Assembly (NCBI RefSeq): GCF_000725625.1
Contig: NZ_JOHS01000007.1
Span: 62,001-126,000 of the forward strand
Length of the DNA: 64,000 bases
DNA from: Streptomyces sp. NRRL F-6676
Lineage (GTDB): Bacteria; Actinomycetota; Actinomycetes; Streptomycetales; Streptomycetaceae
Reading direction: 5' to 3'
Under the pieces are notes generated by a model. It was not told where the DNA came from and ran no database searches. It saw nothing but the letters and a program-made list of their open reading frames with translations. The position numbers and the translations under genes are program-made. Positions within the stretch are counted from its first letter, which is position 1. The number at the start of each line of letters is the position of its first letter. This document shows, piece by piece, positions 35,061-44,815 of this stretch.

Positions 35061-36221
35061 ATGCCCACGTCCACCGAGGCCCCGCCGCCGTCCGCACGGA
35101 ACGCGAAGTTCGAGACGGTGCTGCACGAGACCGTGCGGCCGCTCGCCGACGAGGTGGACCGCACCGGCCGGTTCCCCCGCGAGGGGGTGGCCGCCCTCGC
35201 GGACGCCGGGCTGCTCGGGCTGCTCAGCCCGCCCGGACACGGCGGCGCCGGCGCGGACCTGCGGGAGGCCGCCGGTGTGGTCGAGCGGCTGGCCGGGGCC
35301 TGCGGCTCCACCGCGATGGTGCTGCTGATGCACTACGCTGCCGTCGCCGTCGTGGACCGCCACGGACCGCCGGAGGTACGGCGGGACATCGCGCGGGGCC
35401 GGCACCTGAGCACGCTGGCCTTCTCCGAGAAGGGCTCGCGCAGCCACTTCTGGGCGTCCCGCGGAACCGCCTCCCCCGAGGGCCGGGAGACGGTGCGGCT
35501 GGACGCGGAGAAGTCGTGGATCACCTCGGCCGGAGAGGCCGACAGCTATGTGTGGTCGAGCAAGCCGCTGCGGGCCGACGGCGCCATGTCGCTGTGGCTG
35601 GTCCCGGCGGACAGCGCCGGCCTGGACGTACGGGGGGACTACGACGGCTTCGGGCTGCGCGGCAACGCCTCCAGCCCGGTCACCGCCAAGGGCGTGTCGG
35701 TGCCGCGGACCGCGCTGCTGGGCGCCGACGGCACGGGCCTGGACGCGGCCCTGTCCCTGGTGCTCCCCCGCTTCCTCGTCCTGAACGCGGCCTTCTCCCT
35801 CGGCGTGGCCGAGGCCCTGCTGGGCCTGGCCTCGGCGCAGCTGCGCGGCGCCCGGCTCGAGCATCTGGACCAGAGCCTGGCCGAGCAGCCCCTGCCCCGG
35901 CAGCAGTACGCGCGGCTGCGGCTGCGGGCCGACGCCGTACGGTCGTTCCTGGACGACACGCTGACCGCCCTGGCCGCCGGCCGCGCGGACGCGCAGCTGC
36001 GTGTGCTCCAGGTCAAGGCGCTGGCGGGCGAGACCGCCGCCGAGGTCGCGGACGGCGTCATGCGGCTGTGCGGCGGGTCGGCGTTCCGCCGGGAACTGGG
36101 CGTGGAGCGGCGGTTCCGGGACGCGCTGGCGGCCCGGGTGATGGCACCGACCACCGAGGCCCTGTACGACTTCTGCGGCCGGGCCGGACTGGGGCTGCCG
36201 CTGTTCGAGGAGAGCCGGTGA
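35061..36221 (+). CDS. Acyl-CoA dehydrogenase-like flavoprotein
   Basis: A 386-residue protein of the acyl-CoA dehydrogenase fold. Its parts are the N-terminal helical domain (GLLGLLSPPGHGGAGADL), beta domain (LSTLAFSEKGSRSHFW, SWITSAGEADSYVW, GFGLRGNASSPV) and C-terminal bundle (MRLCGGSAFRRELGVERRFRDA). The usual catalytic glutamate of the dehydrogenases is not evident in the expected place, so a monooxygenase-type role, as in the SfnB/DszC branch, is possible. Start ATG at 35061 with AAGGAG. It is coupled by GTGA to the PhnD-like gene and heads the block that runs into the formate dehydrogenase genes. Confidence 0.8.
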   Translation: MPTSTEAPPPSARNAKFETVLHETVRPLADEVDRTGRFPREGVAALADAGLLGLLSPPGHGGAGADLREAAGVVERLAGACGSTAMVLLMHYAAVAVVDRHGPPEVRRDIARGRHLSTLAFSEKGSRSHFWASRGTASPEGRETVRLDAEKSWITSAGEADSYVWSSKPLRADGAMSLWLVPADSAGLDVRGDYDGFGLRGNASSPVTAKGVSVPRTALLGADGTGLDAALSLVLPRFLVLNAAFSLGVAEALLGLASAQLRGARLEHLDQSLAEQPLPRQQYARLRLRADAVRSFLDDTLTALAAGRADAQLRVLQVKALAGETAAEVADGVMRLCGGSAFRRELGVERRFRDALAARVMAPTTEALYDFCGRAGLGLPLFEESR

Positions 36222-37087
36222 AGCGGGAGGAGACGAGGGGCACGGTGCTTCTGGGCGCCGTCGCCTACGACCCGAAGGTCGTCACCATCTGGAGCGGGTT
36301 CCGCTCCTGGCTGCTGCGCCACGGGCTGCCGTTCGACTTCGTGCTCTACGCCCACTACGAGCGGCAGGCCGAGGACCTCGTGCGCGGCCGGATCGACGTC
36401 GCCTGGCACTCGCCGCTGGCCTGGCTGCGCAGCGGCAGGCTGGCGCGGGGAGCGGGGGTGGAGCTGCGGCCGCTCGTCATGCGCGACACCGACCGTGACC
36501 TCACCTCGGTCGTGGTCGTCCGGACGGACGGACCGGCCGGCGTCACCGACCTCAAGGGGCGCACGGTCGCCGTCGGCGCGGTCGACTCCCCGCAGGCGAC
36601 CCTGCTGCCGCTGCACCATCTGCGGGAGCAGGGCCTCCAGGCGGGCGCCGACTTCGAGGTCGTGCGCCACGACACCGGGGTGGGCCTGCACGGCGACCAC
36701 ATCGGCGGGGAGCGGGAGGCGGCGCGCGCCCTGCTGTCCGGCGAGGTCGCGGCGGCCTGCATGACCGACGCCAACCATCTGCTGTTCGGCCAGGAGGGCA
36801 CCCTCCTGCCGGGCGCCACCCGGCTGCTGACCCGCACGGCCCCCTTCGACCACTGCGTGCTGGCGGCGGGCCCGTCCCTGGACCCGGACCTCGGCGAGCT
36901 GCTCACCTCCCTGCTGCTGTCGATGTCCACGGCCGACCCCGAGGTGCGCCGGCTGCTGGACCTGGAAGGGCTCACGCGGTGGCTGCCCGGCCGGGAGAGC
37001 GGGTACGCCCACCTCGCGGCCGCCGTGGACGAGGCGGGGTTCTACGACGCCGACGGCCGCGTGACGGCCGCCGGGTACCGGCCGTGA
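36218..37087 (+). CDS. PhnD/SsuA-like ligand-binding protein without signal peptide
   Basis: A 289-residue type-2 periplasmic-binding-protein fold, recognisable as PhnD-like (GAVAYDPKVVTIWSGFRSWL, RGRIDVAWHSPLAWLRS, DLKGRTVAVGAVDSPQATLL). It starts within a few residues of the domain: no signal peptide or lipobox precedes it, and no permease or ATPase gene is near. The protein should therefore be cytoplasmic and act as a sensor, a chaperone or an enzyme accessory instead of in uptake. It is coupled by four-base overlaps to both neighbours. A role with the formate dehydrogenase is suggested only by position. Confidence 0.75.
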   Translation: MKREETRGTVLLGAVAYDPKVVTIWSGFRSWLLRHGLPFDFVLYAHYERQAEDLVRGRIDVAWHSPLAWLRSGRLARGAGVELRPLVMRDTDRDLTSVVVVRTDGPAGVTDLKGRTVAVGAVDSPQATLLPLHHLREQGLQAGADFEVVRHDTGVGLHGDHIGGEREAARALLSGEVAAACMTDANHLLFGQEGTLLPGATRLLTRTAPFDHCVLAAGPSLDPDLGELLTSLLLSMSTADPEVRRLLDLEGLTRWLPGRESGYAHLAAAVDEAGFYDADGRVTAAGYRP

Positions 37088-38340
37088 CGCAGGGCCTCTC
37101 CCGGCCTGCCGTCCCGCCACACTCCGCGCCCGGGTCCCCGACCGGTGTCCCGCTGCTGGACCTGGCCGGGCTCGGTTTCGACGAGGGCGCCCATCTGCTG
37201 CTGCGCCGCGCGCTGCACCAGGTGGGACCCGGCGAGCGGGTCGCCGTCACCGGGACCGATCCGGCGCTGCTCACCCACCTCGCCGCCTGGTGCCGCCGCG
37301 AGGGACACACCGTGGCGCCCGCGACGCCCGAGGGCGCCGCGGTGCGGGCGCATGTGACGCGCGGCGCGGCCGGCGCGGCCCGCCGGCAGGGCGCGGAGCG
37401 GGCCGGGGACCCCCGGTCCGGGCGGGTGGCCGACCGGGCGCCGCTGCACTGGGGACTGGCGGCGCGCGGCGCGCTGGTGGAGGCCGGCGGCCCCGAGGTG
37501 CCGTTCCCGGTCACCGAACGGGACACGGCCTGGAGCGCTCTCGCGCCACGGCTGTACCGTCAGGCCGCCGCGGCCCAGTGGGACCCGGTGGCCGCCATCG
37601 CGTGGGACACCCCGTTCACCCTTCCGGACGAGGTGGAGGCAGCGGTCGTCCAGGTCATGACGTACCTGGTGGAGAACGAGCAGGCGGCCCTGGTGGTGCC
37701 CGCCCGGCTGCTGGTCCAGGTGCACCCGCACTTCCGCGAGGTGCTCCAACTGCTCGCCGTCCAGGCCGCCGACGAGGCCCGGCACGTGGAGGTCTTCACC
37801 CGGCGGGCGCTGCTGCGGGGCGGCGCGATGGGCACCTCCTCGGCGGGCGGCCGGGCGTCCCTGGCGACGCTGCTCACCGAACCGGACTTCTCGATCGCGT
37901 CCTTCCTGCTGTCGGTGCTCGGCGAGGGCAGCTTCCTCAATCTGCTGACGTTCCTGGAACGGCACGCGCCGGACCCGGTGACACGCCGGATCTGCCATCT
38001 GGTGCGCCAGGACGAGGCCCGGCACGTCGCCTTCGGCCTCGGCCACCTCGAGCACCGCGCCGGAGCGGAACCGCGGCTGCGCGGCCGGCTGCGGGCCGCC
38101 GTGGAGCGCCGTCACGACATACTGGCCGACACGGCGGGCCTGAACCGGGACGTGTTCGACGCGCTCGTCCTGCTGGCCGCCGGGTCGTGGGCGCCGGAGG
38201 CGATCGCCCGCGGCTGGCGGGCGGTGCGCCGGCTCCAGGCGGACATGGACGAGGGACGCCGGCACCGGCTGTCCCGGCTGGGCTTCTCCGACGGCGAGGC
38301 CGCCGGCCTGTCGGCGCTGCACACCCGCAATTTCATGTGA
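37084..38340 (+). CDS. TusA-like domain fused to a ferritin-like diiron domain
   Basis: A 418-residue fusion. Residues ~17-75 resemble TusA/SirA sulfur carriers (LLDLAGLGFDEGAHLLLRRA, then RVAVTGTDPALLTHLAAWCR), but the catalytic Cys-Pro of TusA is replaced (GLGFDEG), so persulfide transfer at that site is impossible. Residues ~150-400 are a ferritin-like four-helix bundle with the metal ligands in place: Glu in LVENEQAAL, the EARH of QAADEARHVEVF, Glu in GEGSFLNLL and the EARH of RQDEARHVAFG. Such diiron centres oxidise or sense small substrates or oxygen. GTG at 37084 overlaps the PhnD-like stop. I know of no characterised protein with this architecture. Confidence 0.75.
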   Translation: MTQGLSRPAVPPHSAPGSPTGVPLLDLAGLGFDEGAHLLLRRALHQVGPGERVAVTGTDPALLTHLAAWCRREGHTVAPATPEGAAVRAHVTRGAAGAARRQGAERAGDPRSGRVADRAPLHWGLAARGALVEAGGPEVPFPVTERDTAWSALAPRLYRQAAAAQWDPVAAIAWDTPFTLPDEVEAAVVQVMTYLVENEQAALVVPARLLVQVHPHFREVLQLLAVQAADEARHVEVFTRRALLRGGAMGTSSAGGRASLATLLTEPDFSIASFLLSVLGEGSFLNLLTFLERHAPDPVTRRICHLVRQDEARHVAFGLGHLEHRAGAEPRLRGRLRAAVERRHDILADTAGLNRDVFDALVLLAAGSWAPEAIARGWRAVRRLQADMDEGRRHRLSRLGFSDGEAAGLSALHTRNFM

Positions 38341-38466
38341 TCCCGCCGGTCCCCCGCACGACCGCCGCCCCCGCCCTTCCGGGCGCGCGCCGTCCGACGT
38401 TCCGTGCGACGCTCGTCGAGGCAGCGGTGCGCACAGAGGGGTGGGAACGGACGAGGAGGTCGGAGC

Positions 38467-39519
38467 ATGGCCGACGGCGACACGACCGCGGTGCCCACGG
38501 CGGGCGGCGATCCGCCGCCCCCGTCCGGCAACCTGCTGTCCGGGCCGCAGCCGAACGTGGCGCGGGCGGCCGGCTATCCCGACACACCGCCGCGCATGGG
38601 CTTCTTCACCGACACCTCCGTCTGCATCGGCTGCAAGGCGTGCGAGGTGGCGTGCAAGGAGTGGAACGCGGTGCCGGAGGACGGCCTGGAGCTGACCGGC
38701 ATGTCCTACGACAACACCCAGGGGCTGGGCGCAGACACCTGGCGGCATGTGGCCTTCATCGAGCAGCGCAAGCCGCTGGGCGGTCAGGAACCCGGCGTCG
38801 ACCACAGCGGTTTCGACGTGTTCGAGGCCGCCCGCGCCCTCGGCGGCTCCCCCTCCTCCCCCGGCCCCGGCGCCACCGCTCCCGCGCCGGAGGCGGCCCC
38901 CGCCGGGGCGCCGGCCGGGGAGATCTCGCCGCTCTCGCCCGACGGGCGGACCGAGTTGCGCTGGCTGATGGCCTCCGACGTGTGCAAGCACTGCACACAC
39001 GCCGCCTGCCTGGACGTGTGCCCCACGGGCGCGCTGTTCCGCACGGAGTTCGGCACGGTCGTGGTGCAGGAGGACGTGTGCAACGGCTGCGGATACTGCG
39101 TGCCCGCCTGCCCGTACGGCGTCATCGACCAGCGCGAGGAGGACGGCCGGGTCTGGAAGTGCACGCTCTGCTACGACCGGCTCGGCGTCGGCATGGAACC
39201 GGCCTGCGCCAAGTCCTGCCCCACCGACTCCATCCAGTTCGGCCCGCTGGACGAACTGCGCGAGCGGGCGGCGGCCCGGGTGGCGCGGTTGCACGCGGCC
39301 GGTGTCACCGACGCCCGGCTGTACGGGGAGAGTCCGGAGGACGGCGTCGGCGGCGACGGCGCGTTCTTCCTGCTGCTCGACGAACCCGAGGTCTACGGCC
39401 TGCCGCCGGACCCGGTGGTCACCACCCGGGACCTGCCCGCGATGTGGAGACAGGCGGGGATCGCGGCCGTCTCGCTCGCCGCGCTGGGCCTCGCCAGTTT
39501 CGTCGGGAGGCCGCGATGA
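38467..39519 (+). CDS. Formate dehydrogenase iron-sulfur (beta) subunit
   Basis: A 350-residue electron-transfer subunit with four ferredoxin-type cysteine clusters (SVCIGCKACEVACKEW; VCKHCTHAACLDVCPTGALF; VCNGCGYCVPACPYGV; KCTLCYDRL with CAKSCPTDSIQFG). These should bind four [4Fe-4S] clusters, as in FdnH/FdoH. A C-terminal transmembrane helix (IAAVSLAALGLASF) anchors it to the membrane. A Pro/Ala-rich insert near residue 130 separates clusters one and two. ATG at 38467 follows GGAGG. It is coupled to the NrfD-type gene by ATGA. It passes electrons from FdhA to the membrane subunit. Confidence 0.93.
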   Translation: MADGDTTAVPTAGGDPPPPSGNLLSGPQPNVARAAGYPDTPPRMGFFTDTSVCIGCKACEVACKEWNAVPEDGLELTGMSYDNTQGLGADTWRHVAFIEQRKPLGGQEPGVDHSGFDVFEAARALGGSPSSPGPGATAPAPEAAPAGAPAGEISPLSPDGRTELRWLMASDVCKHCTHAACLDVCPTGALFRTEFGTVVVQEDVCNGCGYCVPACPYGVIDQREEDGRVWKCTLCYDRLGVGMEPACAKSCPTDSIQFGPLDELRERAAARVARLHAAGVTDARLYGESPEDGVGGDGAFFLLLDEPEVYGLPPDPVVTTRDLPAMWRQAGIAAVSLAALGLASFVGRPR

Positions 39520-40559
39520 GCGGGTCGGACGTCACCCGCGAGGGTGTTCAAGGGGCGCGTCCGGGGCGCGAAGCGCCGACGGGTGCCCGGGCGGGGCGGC
39601 ACCGGCGGCGCCGCGGGCGTGGCGAGCAGCCGATGGTCCCCGACGCCCAGTTCTCGTCGTACTACGGCAAACCGGTCCTGAACAAGCCGACCTGGGAGCC
39701 CCTCGACATCGCCGGCTATCTCTACCTCGGCGGTCTGGCGGGCGCCTCCTCACTGCTCGCGGCGGGGGCGCACGCCACCGGGCGGCCGGTGCTGGGGCGG
39801 GTGGCGAAGCTCGGCGCGGCGGGCGCCATCACCCTGTCGCTGGGCGCGCTGGTGCACGACCTGGGGCGGCCCGCGCGGTTCCTCAACATGCTCCGCGTCT
39901 TCAAGCCCACCTCGCCGATGAACATGGGGTCGTGGCTGCTGGCCGGGTACGCGCCGCTGACCATGGCCGCGGCGGCCGCCGATGTCGCGGGCCGCCACCG
40001 TCTCGTCGGCACGGCCGCCACGGCGGCCGCGGCCGTCCTGGGCCCGGCGGTCGCCACCTACACCGCCGTGCTGCTCTCCGACACGGCGGTGCCCTCCTGG
40101 CACGAGGGCTACCGCGAGCTGCCGTTCGTCTTCGCCGGCTCCGGCGCGACGGCGGCGGCCGGGCTGGCGCTCCTCTGCACACCCTCCGCGCAGGCGGGCC
40201 CCGCGCGCCGCATGGCCATCGGCGGGGCCGCGCTGGAGCTGGGCACCTTCCAGCTGATGAGGCATCGGATGGGGCTGACGGCCGAACCGTACGAACAGGG
40301 CAGGCCGCACAGGCTGTCGCGCGCCGCGGAGCTGCTCACGGGCGGCGGTGCGGTGCTGGCGGCCTGCGCGGGCCGGTGGCGCGGCCGGACGCCGGCCGCG
40401 GTGGCCGGTGCGGCCCTGCTGGCGGGCTCGGCGGCGCTGCGGTTCGCGGTGTTCCACGCCGGGGTCGACTCGGCCGAGGACCCCAAGTACACCGTGGTCC
40501 CGCAGCGGGAACGGCTGGCGGCCCGCGACGGCGGTTCTCCACGCCCCCACCACGCATGA
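39516..40559 (+). CDS. NrfD/PsrC-type membrane quinone subunit
   Basis: A 347-residue membrane protein with eight to nine helices and the NrfD hallmarks (WEPLDIAGYLYLGGLAGASS, LVHDLGRPARFLNMLRVFKP, SPMNMGSWLL). NrfD subunits are haem-free quinone-reactive anchors. Here it takes the place of the cytochrome b FdnI and would deliver electrons from formate to menaquinone. A ~40-residue basic cytoplasmic head precedes the domain. ATG at 39516 overlaps the FeS-subunit stop. Confidence 0.9.
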   Translation: MSGSDVTREGVQGARPGREAPTGARAGRHRRRRGRGEQPMVPDAQFSSYYGKPVLNKPTWEPLDIAGYLYLGGLAGASSLLAAGAHATGRPVLGRVAKLGAAGAITLSLGALVHDLGRPARFLNMLRVFKPTSPMNMGSWLLAGYAPLTMAAAAADVAGRHRLVGTAATAAAAVLGPAVATYTAVLLSDTAVPSWHEGYRELPFVFAGSGATAAAGLALLCTPSAQAGPARRMAIGGAALELGTFQLMRHRMGLTAEPYEQGRPHRLSRAAELLTGGGAVLAACAGRWRGRTPAAVAGAALLAGSAALRFAVFHAGVDSAEDPKYTVVPQRERLAARDGGSPRPHHA

Positions 40560-40608
40560 CCTCGCGGCTTCCGGCCACCGGGCGCCGGACGGGAAGGAGG
40601 CGAGGCTG

Positions 40609-41442
40609 ATGCCCAGCCGCAGCCAGGTACGGCGTCTGCTCGCGGACGGCCTCGACTACGAGGAGGCCGGGCGCTGGCTCGGCGTGCCCGCCGGGCAGGC
40701 CTTCCTGATCGCCACCGGTCTGCCGGCCGACGGCGGTGACACGCTCACCACCGCGGAACAGCACCGCCCCGGCATGCCGCGGGAGTCCACCCAGCACCTG
40801 TCGAACCCGTCCGCCGAGAACCCCACCGGCAAGGACGAGACCCTGCGGTGGCTGAAGCGCCGGGCCGCCGCCGACCGGGAGATGCGCCGGGCCGCCGAGT
40901 CGCGGGACGCCTCCCCGGGGAGCGAGCGAACCCCCGGTGACACGCACGAGCTCACCGACGTACTGACCCGGGACCACGACCGGGTCACCGCGCTGCTGAA
41001 GCAGCTCAAGACCCTGCCGGGCGTCACCAAGGGCGGCTCGGAGTCCGAGCGGCTGCGCAGGCGGTCGATCGTCGGTCTGATCGCCAGGACACTGGCGAGC
41101 CACGAGCCGGCCGAGCAGCAGCACCTGTGGCCGACCGTGCGCGCGGTGCTGGCCGACGGCGACCGGCTGGCCGGTCAGGCGCTGGAGCAGGAGACCGAGG
41201 GCACCCGGACGCTGACGGACCTGGAGCGCGCCTCCCCGCACAGCGAGGAGTTCGACCGGCTCGTCGAGCGGCTGGAGGGGCAGTTGCGCCGGCACGTCGC
41301 CTTCGAGGATGCCGTCTTCGCCCGGCTGCGCCAGACTCTCTCCCAGGACGACCGTGAGCGGCTGGGCGCCAGGATCGTCGAGGCCTGGCGGGCCGAGGAC
41401 CGCGAGCGGCGGCAGGAGGACGGCGGGCAGGAGGAATCCTGA
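40609..41442 (+). CDS. Hemerythrin (HHE)-domain protein
   Basis: A 277-residue protein. Residues ~1-50 look like a helix-turn-helix (QVRRLLADGLDYEEAGRWLG). A polar linker follows, then residues ~125-265 form an HHE cation-binding four-helix bundle (LTRDHDRVTALLKQLK, SHEPAEQQHLWPTVRAV, RHVAFEDAVFARLRQ) that should bind non-haem iron. AAGGAGG lies 11 bases before the ATG at 40609. Position inside the formate dehydrogenase operon suggests oxygen sensing or metal protection for the enzyme, but this is inference. Confidence 0.82.
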   Translation: MPSRSQVRRLLADGLDYEEAGRWLGVPAGQAFLIATGLPADGGDTLTTAEQHRPGMPRESTQHLSNPSAENPTGKDETLRWLKRRAAADREMRRAAESRDASPGSERTPGDTHELTDVLTRDHDRVTALLKQLKTLPGVTKGGSESERLRRRSIVGLIARTLASHEPAEQQHLWPTVRAVLADGDRLAGQALEQETEGTRTLTDLERASPHSEEFDRLVERLEGQLRRHVAFEDAVFARLRQTLSQDDRERLGARIVEAWRAEDRERRQEDGGQEES

Positions 41443-41526
41443 ACGCCCGCCCCCAGAGGGTGGCACGGCACAGGAGCAGGACCGAACAGCACCGCGCGTG
41501 CTCACGCGAACGTGAAAGGTCACGTC

Positions 41527-44500
41527 ATGGGCGTACGTACATGGATCGACTCCTGGCCGGTCTACCGGCAGCTCAAGGGCACCGATCCGCTGGGCCGGGG
41601 GGCCGCCGCCAAGAGCGGGCCCAGCGCCCGGCTCACCCCCCGGGTGGCCTCGGCCGAACGGGTCGTGAAGTCGGTCTGCCCGTACTGCGCCGTGGGCTGC
41701 GGCCAGAACGTGTACGTGGAGGACGACCGGGTCACCCAGATCGAGGGCGACCCCGACTCCCCCGTCTCGCGCGGCCGGCTGTGCCCCAAGGGCGCCGCGA
41801 GTCTCCAGCTGACCACGGGCGGGGCGCGCGAGCAGCATGTCCTGTACCGGCGTCCGCACGGCACCGAGTGGGAGCGGCTCGATCTGGACACGGCGATGGG
41901 CATGATCGCCGACCGGGTCGTCAAGGCCCGCCGGGCCGGCTGGCAGTGGGAGGTCGACGGCGTCCGCACCCGGCGCACGCTGGGCGTCGCCAGCCTGGGC
42001 GGGGCGACGCTGGACAACGAGGAGAACTACCTCATCAAGAAGTTGTTCACCGCGCTCGGTGCCGTGCAGATCGAGAACCAGGCGCGTGTTTGACACTCCT
42101 CCACCGTTCCCAGTCTGGGAACCTCGTTCGGCCGCGGCGGCGCGACCACCTTCCAGCAGGACCTTCAGAACTCCGACTGCATCGTCATCGAGGGTTCGAA
42201 CATGGCCGAGTGCCATCCGGTCGGGTTCCAGTGGGTGATGGAGGCCAAGGCGCGCGGCGCCAAGGTGATCCACGTCGACCCACGGTTCACCCGGACCAGT
42301 GCGCTGGCCGATCTGCATGTGCCGCTGCGCGCGGGCACGGACATCGCCTTCCTCGGCGGGATCATCAACCACGTCCTGGGCAACGACAGGTACTTCCGTG
42401 ACTACGTGGTGGCGTACACCAACGGGCCCGTCGTGCTGACCGAGGAGTTCGAGGACACCGAAGACCTCGACGGCGTGTTCTCCGGTCTCGACCGGGACGG
42501 CCGCAGCTACGACAACGGCACCTGGCAGTACGAGGGCATGGAGGTGCAGGCCGCCTCCGGCCAGCGGGACGAGGAGTACGAGGAGCGCACCGGCGGCGGA
42601 TCCTCCGTGTCGGAGGCGGCGGGCGGCGAGTCGCACGGTTCCGGCGGCGCCTCCCTCGGCGAGGGCGAGCCCGAGCGCGACGAGAGCATGACGCACCCGC
42701 GCTGTGTGTTCCAGGTGCTCAAGCGGCACTACGCCCGCTACACACCGGAGATGGTGGAGGAGATCTGCGGGGTGCCGCGGGAGCTGTTCCGGCAGGTGTG
42801 CGAGCTGGTCACGGAGAACTCCGGCCGGGAGCGCACCACCGCCTTCGCCTACGCGGTCGGCTGGACGCAGCACACGGTGGGCGTGCAGTACATCCGCGCC
42901 GCGGCCGTGCTCCAGACCCTGCTCGGCAACATCGGCCGGCCCGGCGGCGGCATCCTCGCCCTGCGCGGACACGCCTCCATCCAGGGCTCCACGGACATCC
43001 CGACCCTGTTCAACCTGCTGCCGGGCTACATCCCGATGCCGCACGCGCACAAGCAGGAGGACCTGGACAGCTTCGTGCGGGCGGAGGCCGCGGAGAAGGG
43101 CTTCTGGGGAGACATGCGCTCCTACCTGGTCAGCCTGCTCAAGGCGTACTGGGGCGACGCGGCCGGCCCGGACAACGACTTCTGCTTCGACTACCTGCCA
43201 CGCCTGACCGGCTCGCACTCCACCTACGAGACGGTCATGGCCCAGATCGAGGGAACGTGCAAGGGCTACTTCCTGATCGGCGAGAACCCGGCGGTCGGCT
43301 CGGCCAACGCGAAGATGCAGCGGCTGGGCATGGCGAACCTGGACTGGCTGGTCGTACGGGACTTCTCCCTGATCGAGTCGGCCACCTGGTGGAAGGACGG
43401 CCCGGAGATCGAGACCGGCGAGCTGCGCACCGAGGACATCGCCACCGAGGTGTTCTTCCTGCCGGCCGCCGCGCACACCGAGAAGGACGGCAGCTTCACC
43501 AACACCCAGCGGCTGCTGCAATGGCACCACAAGGCCGTCGACCCGCCCGGCGAGGCGCGCAGCGACCTGTGGTTCACGTACCACCTGGGCCGGCTGATCC
43601 GGCAGAAGCTCGCCGGGTCGGCGGACCCGATGGACCGGCCGGTGCTCGACCTGACCTGGGACTACCCCACCAAGGGCGAGGAGGCGGAGCCGGAGGCCGA
43701 GACGGTGCTCGCCGAGATCAACGGCTACGACGCCGACGGCCGGCCGCTGACCTCCTACGAGCAGCTCGACCCGGACGGCTCCACCGCGTGCGGCTGCTGG
43801 ATCTACTGCGGCGTCTACACCGACGGCGTCAACCAGGCCGCCCGCCGCAGACCCGGCAAGGAGCAGAACTGGGTGGCCAACGAGTGGGGCTGGGCGTGGC
43901 CCGCCAACCGGCGCATCCTGTACAACCGCGCCTCGGCCGACCCGGACGGCAAACCGTGGAGCGCGCGCAAGGCCCTGGTGTGGTGGGACGAGGAGAAGGC
44001 GGAGTGGACCGGCCACGACATCGCCGACTTCTCCAAGGACAAGTCCCCCTACCACCGGCCGCCGCCGGACGCGAGGGCCGCCGAGGCCCTGTCGGGCACC
44101 GACGCGTTCGTGATGCAGGCCGACGGCAAGGCCTGGCTGTACGTGCCCGCCGGGCTCACCGACGGCCCCCTGCCGACCCACTACGAGCCGCAGGACTCAC
44201 CGTTCCCGAATCTGCTGTACGGGCAACAGCGCAACCCGGTACGGCAGTTGATGCCGCCGCATCCGGACAACCGCTACCAGCCCAGCGCGGGCGAGCCGGG
44301 CACGGAGGTGTTCCCGTACGTGGCCACCACCTACCGGCTCACCGAGCACCACACGGCGGGCGGCATGACGCGCTGGCAGCCCTATCTCGCGGAGTTGCAG
44401 CCGGAGTTCTTCTGCGAGGTGTCGCCGGAACTGGCCACCGAGCGGGGTCTGGAGCACACCGGCTGGGCGACGATCGTCAGCGCCCGGGGCGTGGTGGAGG

Positions 44501-44787
44501 CGCGGGTGCTGGTCACCGACCGGATGGCACCGCTGACCGTGCACGGCCGCACCCTGCACCAGGTGGGTCTGCCCTACCACTGGGGGCCCAACGGCTACAC
44601 CACGGGTGACGCGGCCAACGAGCTGACCCATCTGTCCCTCGATCCCAACACCCACATCCAGGAGTCGAAGGCGTTCGCGGTGGACATCCGCCCGGGCCGC
44701 CGCCCCCGGGGCCCGGCCTCGGTGGAGCTGGTCCGCTCCTACCGGGCACGGGCGGGCATCGACGAACACACGGGTACCGAGCCGTGA
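41527..44787 (+). CDS. fdhA: Selenocysteine formate dehydrogenase, molybdopterin (alpha) subunit
   Basis: A 1086-residue catalytic subunit when the in-frame TGA at 42091-42093 is read as selenocysteine (residue 189); frame and homology continue without a break. Near the N-terminus is the [4Fe-4S] motif VCPYCAVGCGQNVY with a fourth cysteine in GRLCPKGAAS. The active-site sequence QARV-U-HSSTVPSLGTSFG has the Sec-His pair that attacks formate. Downstream are bis-MGD-binding blocks (ECHPVGFQWVMEAKARGAKV, NIGRPGGGILALRG, GLPYHWGPNGYTTGD). A hairpin starts 12 bases after the TGA. Cytoplasmic or membrane-associated with the FeS and NrfD subunits; no Tat signal is seen. ATG at 41527 is used. Product: CO2 plus electrons from formate. 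Confidence 0.93.
42091..42122 (+). promoter_or_regulatory. Bacterial SECIS element with UGA(Sec)
   Basis: UGA at 42091 is followed 12 bases later by a 7-base-pair hairpin (GTTCCCA-GTC-TGGGAAC, 42106-42122) inside the coding sequence. The GU-containing apical loop and the distance from the UGA match the SelB-binding SECIS hairpins of bacterial formate dehydrogenase mRNAs. Confidence 0.8.
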
Positions 44788-44815
44788 TCCGCGGGCGGCG
44801 CCCGGCGCGTGGGCC

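Noticed and set aside
42091..42093. fdhA as a nonsense pseudogene
   Set aside because: The TGA is at the conserved Sec position with a SECIS-like hairpin, and selA, selB, selD and tRNA-Sec are adjacent.
40336..44181. A 1281-codon open frame antisense to nrfD, the HHE gene and fdhA
   Set aside because: Low-complexity mirror frame with no domain; the plus-strand genes are unmistakable.
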